Shown: positions 1-12,698, counted from the first letter of the stretch. The stretch: DNA of 64,000 bases from Stratiolaelaps scimitus (GCA_019614645.1 JABWDB010000001.1:17773501-17837500); one strand, 5' to 3'. The notes: generated from the sequence alone by a model not told the origin. Numbers and translations: made by a program.

Positions 1-72
1 TCCGACTTACGAAGCAATGCTGAAAGCAGTTGTACCGTGGACGTTAAATGTTGGCTGTGAGTCAGCCCGCAA
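1..72 (+). repeat. SINE-B fragment, 3' body cut by the window edge
   Basis: The stretch reading AATGCTGAAAGCAG, CCGTGGACGTTAAATG and TTGGCTGTGAGTCAGC matches, in opposite orientation, the body of the tRNA-derived repeats at 13609-13745 and 58990-59178. The tRNA-like head would lie outside the window to the left. Confidence 0.6.
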
Positions 73-133
73 AATAACACGATACTAGAACTGCCACGCT
101 AGTTGGCCTGTATCGTGCTCTTTTGACCTCTTC

Positions 134-1400
134 CTATTTGGCAAACTGCGGTTCGTTATAGGGACGACGAAAGACCGAATCGGCAAATGTCGCCCGAAGG
201 ACGGCGACAGCTGTGTGGCACGTTTCCCCATTAGTTGTCAATACTAACCCAGCTTGGGTCCACGTGCCGCCCTGATCGGACCGGATAGTCAGGTTACTGC
301 TTCTGCATTCGATGTCAAGGCTGACCACTTGCTCAGGGAGCATGTTCACGCCTCGTTGACTGAATGACAACGCTTACCTAATATTGATGAGGCATTGCAG
401 CAGCTACCAGCGGACCAATACTTAACCGAATCTGTGTAGAACGAACATCTTCAAGTGTCGTAAGCATGCATAATAGTAGGTCCTGTCCTGATCCTCGTCA
501 AATTGGCTACGTATGGGGAGAATAGAGGTGATATACTGCGGATCTGCTATGATGCAAGGGAACCTTGTTTTCGGTGATACAGGATAACGCAAACATCCAC
601 CCTCCCCCCAAGCTAAGGAAACTTTCTCCTGCACCCTCCCATTCCGGTTGTGGGAACACCGTTGTGGGATGGGGAACATTTTTAATCAGGCTGGCCTGTC
701 GACCGGGAAGTCGGCCTTCAAGATAAAAGGTGGGTCGCATGCGCCCCACCGACAGGAGATTGTCTGCCAGTGTCAAGACGCTCTCAGAAATCCTCCAGGG
801 CAACGTATACAGATCCTGCTCGGGCGTTTCATTACACCGGAATTCTACTCACTCCGAATACAGCTCTCGAACCGCTCCCTGTGCGCCCCACCCGAAAGTT
901 GTTTCGTGCGTCCCCTCTTTTCAAAATGAGAACTGCTTCTCGAGCCGGAACAGACTGCTGGACCCGTCGTTGTCAGCAGCCGAAGCATGTTTTCCGGAGT
1001 GGCTGCTGCGCTGACGAGAAGCAACGCGTGCGTCCTTGGGTAATGCGTCCATCGGTAGCTCCCTCGGTACTTGCACCGGAACCCTGTACGTTCAACCTTG
1101 GCTTGCCGATCCTGCAGCGCAAGCTAGACGCGGTGTCAGCTTCATTGCCTTACTACAATAACACTTTACTCTCGCCCACAGCTGAGCACGACGTTGCTGC
1201 TTACGACAAAACAGGCGGCCAGCAGGAAGGGGGCAAATACCGACAGAACTTTCCGAATAAACCGGCCTCGAGCAAGGACGTGGCCCGGCTTCGTCTTTTC
1301 ACTCCGTCCTGGGCAACCCATCGTTCTGGCAAAAAGTGGCGATAACCTCTAGAAAATCTGATCCGTCGCGGAGAATGACCACACACAACAACAGAGGAAC
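134..1400. other. Unassigned stretch with overlapping open frames on both strands
   Basis: Several open frames of 60-191 codons overlap here on both strands, including 770-1345 (+) and 134-370 (-). None shows a domain I recognise. The - frame at 134-370 has ordinary protein-like composition and lies just downstream of an acceptor-like TTGTCATTCAG on the - strand, so it could be a terminal exon or a decayed element. I cannot assign it. Confidence 0.15.
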
Positions 1401-3044
1401 ATGCTAACCCTGAAGGTCGAATACTACTTTTGCTTCCTAGATCTATACTTGGGCTTCAGTTTAATGCGTACTGATTACCCGGTAAGAAAGGCTGATGCAA
1501 ATGGTGTTTAGAACAAGAATATATTCGTAAGTTTTAGGAAGCCCTTCGTTTACGGTCAATACATCCCCCCTGCCACATATCTTGGTCTAGACGACGGCAT
1601 ATATGTCTACAGGGTAAATACATGAGCGATTGCTGTACTGGAGACGACTGAGTTGATTCTGAAGGGGCTTAATGCACCTATTACGAAACTGGACAACGCG
1701 TGCAGGCAATAAGTCGGGATACTTTTTCTATGAAGTTTCTGAGCCAAATTGGTGACAGCATTCATGAATCTGATATCAATTTGCGTCAGAATCGAACATA
1801 GCATGCTCCGTAAATCTGCGACAGATGGCACCAATCTGACAATTTCAGAGGAAAACTATGTATAGCTAAGCAAATCTGCTGATTATGTAGATCTTTGTCA
1901 TAAAACGAAATCGCTTTGTTTTAAAGGAATAAAACATTTTGTGTCAATTCGAACTTTTCACGAATTGCCACTGACGGTTCTACCAGTTTGGTCGTCTCAA
2001 ATTCAATGATCCAGGCTAATATTTACCCCAAAGGGCTCTCCTTGACCTTGGGAAGCCATAAATATGAAAAAGCCGCCGAAAACTTTCAAGCCTGGCCTTC
2101 TCGTTTCGGAGCAATTTAAATCAATTTTAGTCGGGCGGTGCATTTAGCCTTGTCTGGAATTACACATAGTCTCGCTGAGAGGACCGGCGTATGAGGCCAA
2201 AAACAGCATTAAAACTACCACTATTCATTACGATTTTTGTACTTTATGACTCTTCGCACGAAGCCTTTTTTTTCGATGAACACTAAAACGCAGCTATTGT
2301 ACGCCATATCTATAGCAAATCGCCAACGAGATTTTTTATCGATCCTTTAAATTTGAGCTAAGTCTGAACTCGAAACCATATTGCAGCATATACTGGCTGT
2401 ACGCGCTCAGCTATCAGTCCGACACATGGGCTCATTTTTCGCTTGATCACTTCGAGAGCGCGGGCAGAGTTTTTGCAAACGGGGCCTGCCACAAAGCCGC
2501 ATCGGAATCATCTATCGGGATTATTGCAATTTACCACGCCAGACTTCTCTAACAGCTTCTAGCCAATCTCATAGAATCGGTGGCTCCTCTGGACGACGCC
2601 ATGTTGTATCGTATTGGCCTTGTTCCATTCGTTGTGAACCTCCATTGTAGTTGCACCTGCCAGTCGCCCCCGTGTACGAGGGCAATTGGGGCCTGCAGGC
2701 ACGAAGATTGCTGGGGTTCCTTAGGGGATTCGTTCGCCTGTGTTTCCCCAAACATTCTCGTTCCGATCGTTCCGCCTCCTCCGTGCATCTCATCCCCCTC
2801 CAGTTTTTGTGTTTGTGTTACCAGCTGTTGACGAGGCGGCCACCTTCTTCGATGGTGGCCAGGACCGAACAGTACGGGCGTTGGCCCCATTGGGACCAAT
2901 GTACCCACCGTATAGGGGATTGTATTCTGGCAAAATGGAAACAATGTTCCTCCAACGATGTTCCCTTGTAGGTCGAATGGCAAGCGTCTTTGACTGCTAG
3001 ACAGGAAGGTCATGTGGTTTGAAATCAAGCTCTGCTGAAAGCTT
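1400..3044. other. No gene seen
   Basis: Mixed-composition intergenic DNA. A 169-codon open frame on the - strand (2549-3058) runs into the SINE-A copy that follows and has no recognisable domain; I treat it as chance. Confidence 0.4.
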
Positions 3045-3187
3045 TGGAGGATCATCATCTTTCTTTATCTGTGTCTTCTTGCCAGGTATGAGCGATAGAC
3101 AGAATACGCAATGGTAGCCCCGACAGATCCTCATAGTAATACCTAAAGTTTAGTGTGCTGAGGCCTGTCACACAGCTGAGCGCGTCA
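3045..3187 (+). repeat. SINE-A copy, 5' truncated
   Basis: This contains the SINE-A body landmarks in order: TCATCTTTCTTTATCTG, CTTGCCAGGTATGAG, CCCGACAGATCCTCATAG, TAATACCTAAA and CTGAGGCCTGTC. They match the reverse complement of the full-length copy at 58653-58917. The tRNA-like head is missing. Confidence 0.75.
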
Positions 3188-3189
3188 AC

Positions 3190-6100
3190 TTAAAAAAAAA
3201 TGGGTCCCAATGAGTAACCTTCATACGCGTTGCGTCCGAAGCAGCTCGACTCGGTACAGAATTGATTTGTATTGCAATTTTATATTATTATTAGAATCAT
3301 CCGCTAATTCTACACAGGTCTGACCTTGAGTTTACTATTGTCAATTCGAGAGTTTTGAAGATGACGTTCATGAAAGCAATGAACATCTGACAAGTATCTT
3401 ATTCCATTACGTTTTAGTCATTGTATGATTTTGGATTCAGTTGATTACCATCTGACTTCATCCAGTAAGCGCACATAGGGATGATTTTATGATTTAGCGT
3501 TCTACGCAAACCGCTTGTTGCTATGCATATGGATGGATACGCCACATGTTCCTTTACAAGTTAGGTCATTTGGAGGTCTTTACAATCGGAAAGTTGATGC
3601 ATGGCTTCGTTTTCCACTGACCTACGACGATCATGCCGCTTGGATGATGCGTTGCTTTCCATACGCGTGTTCCAAATGCGCTTATTATCATTGTATTACC
3701 ATATGGAACGCAACGTGGCGCCAATGGAACGAGTTGCTTTATGGCGAGCGAAGACAAAAACGGCCGCCAGGTCGGTGACACAAGGAAACACTGCGGGGAC
3801 ACCGGATGTTTTGAATGGGAGTGGCCAGCGACGACTATCCGGAGGATGGCTAACGTTGAGGGCTTAGAGGGCATAGCCTAACCTATCTGGTCAGCAATGA
3901 GGTGCAGCTTGACGGGACTGTGGAGGCAAGGGATGTGCTGCGCTTAGCTTAGTATAGGGTTGCGTGATCACCCGATGCCGACGCCTCCGCCGTCGCGCCC
4001 ATAGCGGCAACCTGAGAGTAGTAGCTCAGCGACCCCAGTTTTTCGTAGAGCTCGCCACCGGCCAGCCAGCCAGCCAGCTAACACCAGGAGGGTGGCAGCA
4101 AGCAGCCTTCTACTCCTCAGCCACAGCCGAAAGGTCTGTCTATGTGGTCGTATGTGTGTATATGTATGTATGTACGTCTGTCTGTCTGCCTAAGCAAGAG
4201 GGCGAACATGTGGGACAAGGACAGCCACCCACCGTCACCATGAGCACCTTCACTGACGCTAGTCTGTGTAACTCCGTGAGAGTGTCTGTGTGTGGTCCTT
4301 ACATTTCTACAAGACACTGCCGAATATAAAGCCTTCATCTCTCTCTCTCGTTCTCTGTAGGAGCCTAAGGCACAGAAAAACGAGCTCAGATGACATTTCC
4401 TTTCCTATTCAAGATACAGTCCAGGACAGACCGCTGCTTCTCCCCCAGCACCAGTCAGTACTTGTAGTCGTGGCAGCAGTAGCAGCACAAGCATCTGGTG
4501 TTGGTAGCGACCCGATATACGACGATTCGAAGAGCCTCAAATAGCGCAAGCGTCTCCTGCCAATGAGCGCACTGACACACACACACACAACCAAATATAT
4601 AGAAGCACTCAGACGACGACAGAGGAGATCGCGTCGCCAGAAAGGAAAAAGGTTCAGGTGCTCGCTGCTCTGCCGCACTGTATGACCACTACGTGTGGGC
4701 AGGCATATCGCATGAACGGAATAGCGATGGACATATGAAGCGGGTGCAGCCAACTAGCCAACGAACGAGTGTCCCTCTTGTCATAAGTAGATCAGGGCCG
4801 ACTCGCTTCCGAGTCGGAGGCAGCGACCGAGGCAGTGATAGATATTGGGGGTGGGCACATGCGGGGGTGTAAGGTGACTTAGTCATCCTGACAACAGATA
4901 TCGAGATAGGGTTCCTTGCTCCACCCGTATTCATATTTGAACAGTGAATTCATGTGCACACCCGAGCTGTGCGCAAACACTGTGTCCAAGTGGCCAAGCC
5001 AATAATATGGTTAAACTCGAGACTCGATCGATGATGGACATCGTGCCATATACAATATTATATTGTAGTGAATTAGGTTGTGCGAAGCAGCTTGAGGTGC
5101 AACTGTTTGCAGCCCTTGGCACTTAAAGCTATTGTGAGATACCTTGATTTTTCAGGTTTCACTCTCAGTGTTGTAGCTTGGATGAGTTGTTAAATAGGGC
5201 GTGTGTCTGTCACCGTGACTGATGCTTATTGATCAGTGTTAGCGGGTACTTATCGGGGAATCATGCATTGTATTGCAGATGTATCTGTGTTACAATATAA
5301 GTCCAGTACTACCTACGCAATACAGGTTCATGGCGGGTACATTTGTTTGTGCGGGCGGACCTGGAGGAAGGGAGTGCTGAAACTTCTATTTCTCATCACT
5401 CACTAATAAAATCCAACTGACGACCTTTCATCAGAGGACAATTTTTCGGTGTGCTATTAAACAATCTGCACATGTACTCCAATGAGTAGTACACTAGCTT
5501 CATCGGGCTAAGGCAGTTCGAGGTATACTATCCGACTATGATTTGTGATCCAGCCAGTACCACATACTACAAAGACTATGAAGGTCGTCATGTATCTCGT
5601 GACCTAATCGACCTTCGTTGTTGGCTCAATCCCTCTAGTGTGCGCCCAGTCTTTTCTAACGGCAGTCGACTAGACTCGGAGCTCGGACGGCCAAATGTCG
5701 CCGTGCACAATACCGTCCAACGTATTCTGCTTCCTCGCCCTCTCGTGTGGCGGAGCTTAATTAGTGTTTTGTCCGCCGTCCGTTAGCTTCTCCTTTGGCA
5801 TGCATACCCTGAAATTCTGCTGCCGTTTGCTAGCGGCCAGCCTCCTCTATAAGAGATGGATGGAGTTGATGGTCTCGTTTAGTGAACGGCGCCGAAGGAC
5901 GCCCTGCAGACGGAGGAGGGCTAACCCCCTGTTTGCAATCTCCAGAGATGCGTCGATCAGGGAAGGATGTTTCGATAGATACACGGACTGCTCATTGTTG
6001 AGCAATTAACTGGAAGGGAGCGGCCAACTGCTGTTCGTAGCCTAAGGATTCACTTACCAAATAGAGGAAGGGTTTGGCTTACTTGCGTCTTGTTGTTTTT

Positions 6101-6305
6101 GAAAACCACAAAATTCACTCACATCGGTCTATCATGGGGCAGCTTCGTGAATCCGTATTCCTCTCTTCTTCGATAGGCTATACAGTCAATTCTAGAGAAC
6201 AAATGATTATTGTGCTGGCATCTGTTTCTCATATGAAAACGTGCTCGTTCGTTAGATCTGTTGGGGTAGTGCACTTAGCATAACTTTGTTAGACAGCAAG
6301 GGACT
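3190..6305. other. No gene seen
   Basis: Intergenic DNA with small simple repeats (GT/GTAT-rich around 4140-4190, CA around 4575-4590). No exon with convincing splice sites and protein-like conservation was found. Confidence 0.4.
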
Positions 6306-6308
6306 GTC

Positions 6309-6395
6309 AAGCAGGGTGGCGTGGTAGCGCCGAGAACTTGGAACCCGACGGTGTCCTGTTCGAATCCAGCAGGACGCACACGCATTTAAGTAATA
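6309..6395 (+). repeat. tRNA-derived SINE-C copy or tRNA pseudogene
   Basis: An A-box-like GGCGTGGTAGCG is followed about 40 bases later by a B box, CTGTTCGAATCC, with a partly paired T-arm (CCTG...CAGG). A diverged relative lies on the - strand at 31299-31375 and shares the central GAACTTGGAACC / GACCTTGGAACC segment. The acceptor and anticodon stems do not pair well, so I call it a tRNA-derived repeat and not a functional tRNA gene. Confidence 0.5.
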
Positions 6396-6409
6396 CAAAA
6401 GTGGCTCCG

Positions 6410-6447
6410 AACCATGGCCCAAGTAGAAATACCATTGGGCTATGGTT
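6410..6447. repeat. Small inverted repeat (13-bp arms, 12-base loop)
   Basis: AACCATGGCCCAA and TTGGGCTATGGTT form a 13-bp stem with one G-T wobble around a 12-base loop. It lies just 3' of the SINE-C tRNA-like head and may be part of that element. Confidence 0.6.
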
Positions 6448-6449
6448 AC

Positions 6450-8700
6450 AAGAAAAAAGCCAAAAACACAGCATACGATTATTTCAAAAATTATTATCAT
6501 TCAACAATGAATACCTTGCATTGTATAGGCTGGCTGCAAAGCTCCAATTGCCCCGCATCAATCTCATAATCTGGACAAACGAATATTAAACACTAAAATA
6601 CAGCGAGCAACAATTTTTTACTAATCTTTATCATCCACCGTGGAAAAGAAAGTCAAATCGACGCTAAGCGCGCGAAAGAACAGAACAACGTTCCACTCAC
6701 TGTCGAACGATGGCGCCACGATCCGAGTGACTGCAGAGGGACGTGCGGATATCGTACGCTATAATACTGCGTGGAGGAGCAATTCGAACTAAGAAGCTGT
6801 TCTGAGAACGGAGCTCTAAAAGTTTACAAAATGATTATGCCGGTCCGTCCCGCGTGAACGGGCTGTGTTATGGCGCGCAAAATGTACATTTCAAACGACG
6901 ACTTCTATTACTACTACTACTACCACTACAACTACTACTTCAACTGTTACGACTTCCATCATTGCCAGAGGAAACGACTCTGATTGACTCGTCTCAGTGA
7001 GCTTCGGCCGGCCACGCACTAACGGTGATTTTCGAAAAAGATGCTTCGTGTACATCACACGCGAGGCGGGAACTGGCGCGGCCGGAAATCGACAACAGCA
7101 GCTTCTATGTATGAACTGAATGATATGTTTTTTTTTTTTTCATTCGGACCGAAAGAACGCTACCGTATGCGTTGTCGTGTGTGCTGGCGCCGTTCTCGGA
7201 AAATGCGCCCAGGCTTGTCTGAACAAAATGGTTTCGAAGAAGCCGCCTCAGACAGCAACAGTGAGCGCAAATTCTCCTACACACGTTTTAGTGTAGAATG
7301 AAGTCACCGGAACATCCGGCGCTTTGGCCAAACGAGGTGCTCGCTCAAGCGCACTTAGGTCGATTTGCTCGTATTGTATATACATTTTAATTAGAAATAA
7401 CACTTTTACAGCATGTTGATTCCTTTTTTCAACATAATTATAGCCGTTGTGAAGCTTTTACCTTCCTACGTTCATCGATCCTCGCTGTGGTATCTTAGCG
7501 TTTGGGTAGATTTCAACAATTTCCCAGTTCGTATAATCGGAAATACTTGCTCACGCTGATGGTATAGTTGTTTCGGCCGATGGGATGGACTCAATGAGTT
7601 CGTACGAACTAAATGGGTATCTCCAGCTCGAACGCGTTCGCTCCTTTTCGCCGCTTTCGTTCGCAAATCATCTCTTCTAGTAGTGTTTCGAAATTCGCAA
7701 CGGAAGGTATCTGTCGAACTCTAAGACAGCAGACCTGTCGCTTATAGTGGACTTACATAACTTGATACATATGGTGACAGAAAAATGTTCCCGCACAATG
7801 TTAAAATACGAACTGCTGTAAATATTTTGTGCAAATTCATTTTTTGCTTTATTCTGTGACGGTTATTTAATACACGAGGAAACCGGAGACACAATGTACT
7901 CGTCCTACGATGATAATGTATTAAACATGTATAGTATTATTTTTACGAGAACTTAAGCATCGCACAACAGCAGTTCCGTTAATAAACCTCACTGAATGAA
8001 TGAACTGCTACATATATTGTGAAGTACAACGACGATGGCCTTAGAGGCCGCTAATTAATCTACAAATTGATCCAATTATAGAATGGATTAACGCGACTGT
8101 GTGAATTTTCGGCTAATCGAGCAAGACTTCGATTAAAGGGTGGTTTATTTGAAACAGGTAACTTGTTCCAAATATATATATATATATATCTTCTTTGATC
8201 ACAAATAGGTTTGCTGGACATCACCACGAAATTATTTCGAAATAAATTGTACATAAGAATGGTTGAATTTCCTATCGAACAGCTGCGTCTCAAAAAGTAA
8301 GAAGCGTCGCCTTTTAAGTCAAGTCGAAGCACACGCAATAATAAGAATCAACAATTATATATATATAATATCCATATGCCTAAAAAATTTCGGCTAACTC
8401 TCAGCCAACAACGGTATATTCATACACCTACAGAAATCTATCATATCATCGAGTAGCTTCCATTTCTAGATAGATACACGCTTTCTGGTAACGCCGCCAA
8501 CAAAAAAAATACTATTTCGCTTTCCCTCAAAGCCGTTGACAACAAAAAATGACTGAAAGCAGACGAGCTATTATAGCTGGAAAGAAGCCTGGCTGGGTGA
8601 CTGGGTGGCCTGCGTTACCTCAACAGACTGCGACGGACTGCCCACTCTTTTGTCCTTTTTCTGTCGTAGCTGACACTAATAGTGCGCCGGAGCAGCGTAC
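6450..8700. other. No gene seen; AT-rich, with an (AT)9 tract at 8172-8189
   Basis: No supported exon. Contains a CTA/ACT-rich stretch near 6905-6945, a poly-T run near 7130 and a short AT microsatellite. Confidence 0.4.
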
Positions 8701-8705
8701 TAGAA

Positions 8706-8713
8706 TATAAAAA
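8706..8713 (+). promoter_or_regulatory. Possible TATA box
   Basis: TATAAAAA sits at the edge of a GC-richer stretch (8740-9480) that follows AT-rich DNA. No downstream coding start is recognised, so this is a sequence match only. Confidence 0.15.
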
Positions 8714-8879
8714 CCGACACGTCTTTTCGTCGCGTTTAATACCGGAAACACATTGACAGACCCCGCGGGGGTCTCAGCTATCTTTTCTCTTGCGTATCAA
8801 CGCACTTTTAGTCTTGTAGGCAGGCAGCCGACAGACTAGCTAGATCTCTCACTGAGGCAAGCAGCGTCCGACTCCGCCA

Positions 8880-9490
8880 GAGACGGGGGGTTGGTCCCGA
8901 GGTCAAGAGGGTTTCCTGCGCCTGGCCTGGTTTAGGCGTCGTCGCTTTGCTTCGACAGACTGGCCTTCGTCGGCCAGTCTGTCGAAGCCGTCTCCATCCA
9001 GGTCGTGTCGGCCCGCGGGCTCGTGGCCTCCTCCTCCGTACGGCGGCCTTCCATTGTTAAGAGGCAAAGCACGTTGACTTTTTGGAACGCCCGGATGTCC
9101 AAGCCCCAGCCACCGCACCCGCCTGCCTCGGCGGCTTCGACCAACTGAGGAGCAAGGTTCTCCGAAGAGACCTCTCGAAGGGTCGACTCCCGAGGACTTG
9201 CGAGCTTTCCCTCTCGCGCGTTCACTCCTGCCTGTCATCTGGCTTTGATGCCGCCGGCCCCTACAAAAATGAAACCACTCCACCGGCGCTGCGGCCACCA
9301 CCGCTACGGCCGCTGTCGCCGGCGACGTCGCCACCACAAGCAGCCACCTGGCATAACTTTGCCGTCGTCCAAGCAATTGTTGCCTTGTCCACGGTGATTT
9401 TTCTCCGTTTCCAAAGCAGCCAGAAAGAAAGCGAGCGAGAGAGAGAGAGAGAGCGAGTGAGATTGAGAGCCGTGTCATATCATTGACGTC
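8880..9490. other. GC-rich stretch with overlapping open frames, function unknown
   Basis: Long open frames overlap on both strands (8903-9478 on -, 9082-9486 on +). This is expected of GC-rich DNA with few stop codons. The translations are low-complexity and match nothing I recognise. It could be a promoter or 5' UTR; it ends in a (GA)n tract near 9431-9456. Confidence 0.2.
8949..8988. repeat. Perfect 17-bp inverted repeat with 6-base loop
   Basis: GCTTCGACAGACTGGCC (8949-8965), loop TTCGTC, then its exact reverse complement (8972-8988). It lies in the GC-rich stretch and is not part of any recognised repeat family. Confidence 0.85.
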
Positions 9491-12192
9491 TCGACAAGAT
9501 GGAACCCCACCAGAATGCGGCTATGTGCCTGCATACAACAACACGATATTATGCTCGGCCACACGCACGGAATACAATGTATGTACATTGCTACATAGGG
9601 AGGCGCATACTACACCACAGTGTATATTATCGATGTCGTGATCTCGGCTTTAAAGAGGAAGGGCAGATTTTTGGGACGGCAGGCTACGCCGTCTCCTGCA
9701 TTCGGAATGTCTGGTAACGATGTCTGGTGAAATGATGATAATGACAACAATTATCACTACAATCTGAAGCATGAGACAGTTGGTAATGTAAAATGGTGGA
9801 TAATAATTAATAATAGTAATAATCAGAAATGGGCAATATATTTTGTGAAACTAATTTCTATGAAATGCTAGCTTAGTAGACTTGCGCAACGGGTGTGCTG
9901 TATCAAGGCAACATATGCATAACAGCGAACGTAGATACGAGATTTCTATTTGCGTGAAACGCTATTTCAAAAGATTAAGTTCAACTGGAAATCACTCAGG
10001 GCTTTCGAGGCTCATCTCAACGTAATTTGAAAAATTAAAGTGACATGGCAATGTGTAGCCCAATATGCTATCAATGAGACTGTCTGGTTCCGTTTGTTCG
10101 TCATAGTGGATTTAGTCATTTTGTAAAATGCACTGTCTTCATTATTTTACTTTCGAATTTATCTTAAATATGAAATGCTTTCAAACGGTGATCTCCTCAA
10201 GGTCTTAGCTAGTCGCAGCGTCAAAAGGAATATTTCAACTTTATTATGCAAAAGTAAAGCACGTCCATCCTGTTCATTGAGATGGTTCAAAGACACCTTG
10301 CTAAATATCTTAAGCTTCGCCTAATTGCTTGAAGCTATAATCTCCGTTTTGCAAATTTTAAGTATGCTTTTCTCAGTGAAAAATAAAATCGCATTAGGAC
10401 GTAATGTTGACCTAAACAGAAGACACACACACACGTCTAGTGACACTATTCTAGAGACACTCGTGACTTACGCCAGCAGCGATAGCAAATTACCCGGTGC
10501 ACCATATGCACGCCTGGTTAATAGGGTGACGGAATCATTCTTTGATAGACACCGAACAATGGCCGACACATTCACGTGCACAATACGACCAACGTAGTTT
10601 AGGCCTATGGCGAAATTACTGAAATATGATATGTAGAATATTCTACGAACTAAATACGCTATGTTTCGCAGAAGTGTTTTCTTCCATATAAATACTAATT
10701 GCATATGCAATACATTAGTCACATTTCCACTATTTAAGCCCTCAACGACCACGAACCTAGAAGTCTGATTTTTGGCCTGTGTCAAGACTCGAGCACTGTT
10801 GGGTGGAAGTGGGAGCCAGCAGCAGTCCTGGTCATAGCCCACCGAGCACCACAAGTGCCTAAGTCCACTTCTGACATGGTGAGGAAATGGTACTAATTGA
10901 TCTACTACTGAAGTGAACGAACTTCCGCTGACCGAGCGAACGTGACTCCAAAGTAAGCCGATAAGTAAAGTCCATATCGACATCGGCACCGCGACAACGA
11001 AAATTTTTAGGGACTCCTCTGTATTGACGGCATCATACCACCGCGCGTCTGGAAACCCACCGCTTTCCTCTACTCCTATGAATAAATCTAGGAATATATA
11101 AAGCATAGCCTGCGCTTCGTTTATTCCTACTGTATTGTGTTCCGCCGAACGACTCAAAGAAGCAAGTGCTCTCAGGGGAATCAGCCGCTGCGGGAGCGTA
11201 CCCGGAAGACGACGAGAGTTCCATGTGGGGAACACTGTGGGATCGAGGGTAAGAACTATAGGGGGTTCCGACTTCCCAAGCCAGCGTGTCATCCGTAGGC
11301 CATAGACGGACGATTACAACGGACGAGTCTGTCTAACGCTGGCTAAGATCGGATCCGCCGGCGCGAGCCAGCTTGAGGGATCACGGATTGCGTACTAAGC
11401 CTCGGATAGTAAATGCGGATCTAGCTGACAGCTATCAGCCAACCGTTAGGTCGACTGCTAGGGGTCAAATGGCATGAGACAATCACGACAAGAAGCGTGC
11501 ACAATAGACAAAGAAAATAGAAACAAAAAAACAAGAGATTATGAGATAACCCGACCCCGGCTATTATAAATTACGTTGTTTTAATTATGTTAACAGTATA
11601 ATAGTGTGTGCCATGATTCGTTGTAAAATGTTTGTTTTAGGCGATACTGGTACGCAGCGAACCTGCCAATTGTAAACAATATCAATCGGACACAGCCACC
11701 CCCGTTTCGATAGTCAAAGCCCAGAACGGACGCACACAACGTGTGTCTGGATTTGACGAAGTCAGCAGCGGATAGGTCGCCAACAGCGGCGTCATTCATT
11801 GCCCAGACAGTGAACCTGTCATGTACCATTGGGAGGTCGCTGTAGGCTGACTCCCTCATGTAAGACGCCAGTCACGCATGCCCTTCAAAGATATAATACG
11901 ACCACGAGCCTGTTTGTGTTAACGAGACTAGCCCAAGCTCCCAGCAAAAGGCGTCCCCGCAGCGCTCAGTGGACCTTAGCGAAGCGTCTCAAACACCAAT
12001 CTCAAAAGGGTAGCAGAAGTTTAACTCAGCTATCGGCTGTATTCACAGTCTATGTTGTGCGCCGTTCTATCTATTACGTCAACCATTTTCCGCAAAGGAA
12101 TAATTCACACTTTTGATGTGTTTGAAAGCTTCCAATGCCCGTATCCTGTCCTCTCGTTCGATGAGTGTGCTTCGTCACAGTATTTGTTTTTT
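9490..12192. other. No recognised gene except one uncertain open frame
   Basis: Intergenic DNA with small AT-rich segments. The only notable item is the 274-codon open frame on the - strand at 10468-11292, listed separately. Confidence 0.35.
10468..11292 (-). CDS. Uncharacterised 274-codon open reading frame
   Basis: I do not recognise this frame. It is one of the longest uninterrupted frames in the window outside assigned genes. It has one hydrophobic stretch (IFVVAVPMSIWTLLIGLLW) that could span a membrane, no signal peptide at the first Met, and no known motif. Its composition changes along its length and the second half is less protein-like. The opposite strand has only shorter frames. 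It could be a lineage-specific gene, an exon with no visible splice partners, a decayed element, or chance. Confidence 0.2.
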   Translation of the reverse strand: MTRWLGKSEPPIVLTLDPTVFPTWNSRRLPGTLPQRLIPLRALASLSRSAEHNTVGINEAQAMLYIFLDLFIGVEESGGFPDARWYDAVNTEESLKIFVVAVPMSIWTLLIGLLWSHVRSVSGSSFTSVVDQLVPFPHHVRSGLRHLWCSVGYDQDCCWLPLPPNSARVLTQAKNQTSRFVVVEGLNSGNVTNVLHMQLVFIWKKTLLRNIAYLVRRIFYISYFSNFAIGLNYVGRIVHVNVSAIVRCLSKNDSVTLLTRRAYGAPGNLLSLLA

Positions 12193-12408
12193 GAGCTTAC
12201 CCCACAACTGTTCCCCTATCTGACAGGCCTCAGCACTCAACCTTGAGGTATTACTATGAGAACCTGTAGGGACTATCTATGCTTATTTTCTCTGCCTTAC
12301 TCGTATCTCACAAGAATCCTCAGATAAAGAAAGATGATAAAGAACTCCAAATATTCTCCGCGTCTGACAGGATTTGAACCCAACCCACACGTCCCTCCGA
12401 TCTAGCAC
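12193..12408 (-). repeat. SINE-A copy, head truncated or interrupted
   Basis: Read on the - strand it has the B box GGGTTCAAATCC, the body with TCATCTTTCTTTATCTG and the terminal CTGAGGCCTGTCAGATAGGG segment, collinear with the full copy at 58653-58917. The A-box head expected beyond 12408 is replaced by about 60 unrelated bases, after which a short CCACTAGA reappears. The head may therefore carry an insertion. Confidence 0.75.
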
Positions 12409-12557
12409 AGTACTATAACTTGAAATAGTCGGAACTAGTAAACTACAGACAACTTGGCTGGAGTGGCCACTAGAAGACATACATATATCTAGACGCAACT
12501 GCGCATACTCGAAATATATCCCTCGGGGACCCCAATTACAGATCTAAACGCACGAGA

Positions 12558-12597
12558 GAGCTGAGGCCTGTCAGATAGGGGAGCAGCTGAGGGTCAG
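12558..12597 (+). repeat. SINE-A 3'-end fragment
   Basis: CTGAGGCCTGTCAGATAGGG followed by GAGCAGCTGAGGGTCAG is the terminal segment of SINE-A, opposite in orientation to the copy about 150 bases to the left. Confidence 0.7.
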
Positions 12598-12698
12598 ATG
12601 GAATAACGGAAGGTCTAAACGCGCGAGGGTCTGAGCGCCTCTATTCATTATTGCTACTACATAGCATGCGTATCCTTTTCGGATCTTTAGAAAATAAC

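Noticed and set aside
770..1345. 191-residue + strand protein near the left edge
   Set aside because: No domain, mixed composition and other frames open in the same bases; no splice partner found.
8903..9478. 191-residue protein in the GC-rich island
   Set aside because: Both strands are open over the same bases, the translation is low-complexity with a Ser/Leu start from a (GA)n tract, and no domain is recognisable.
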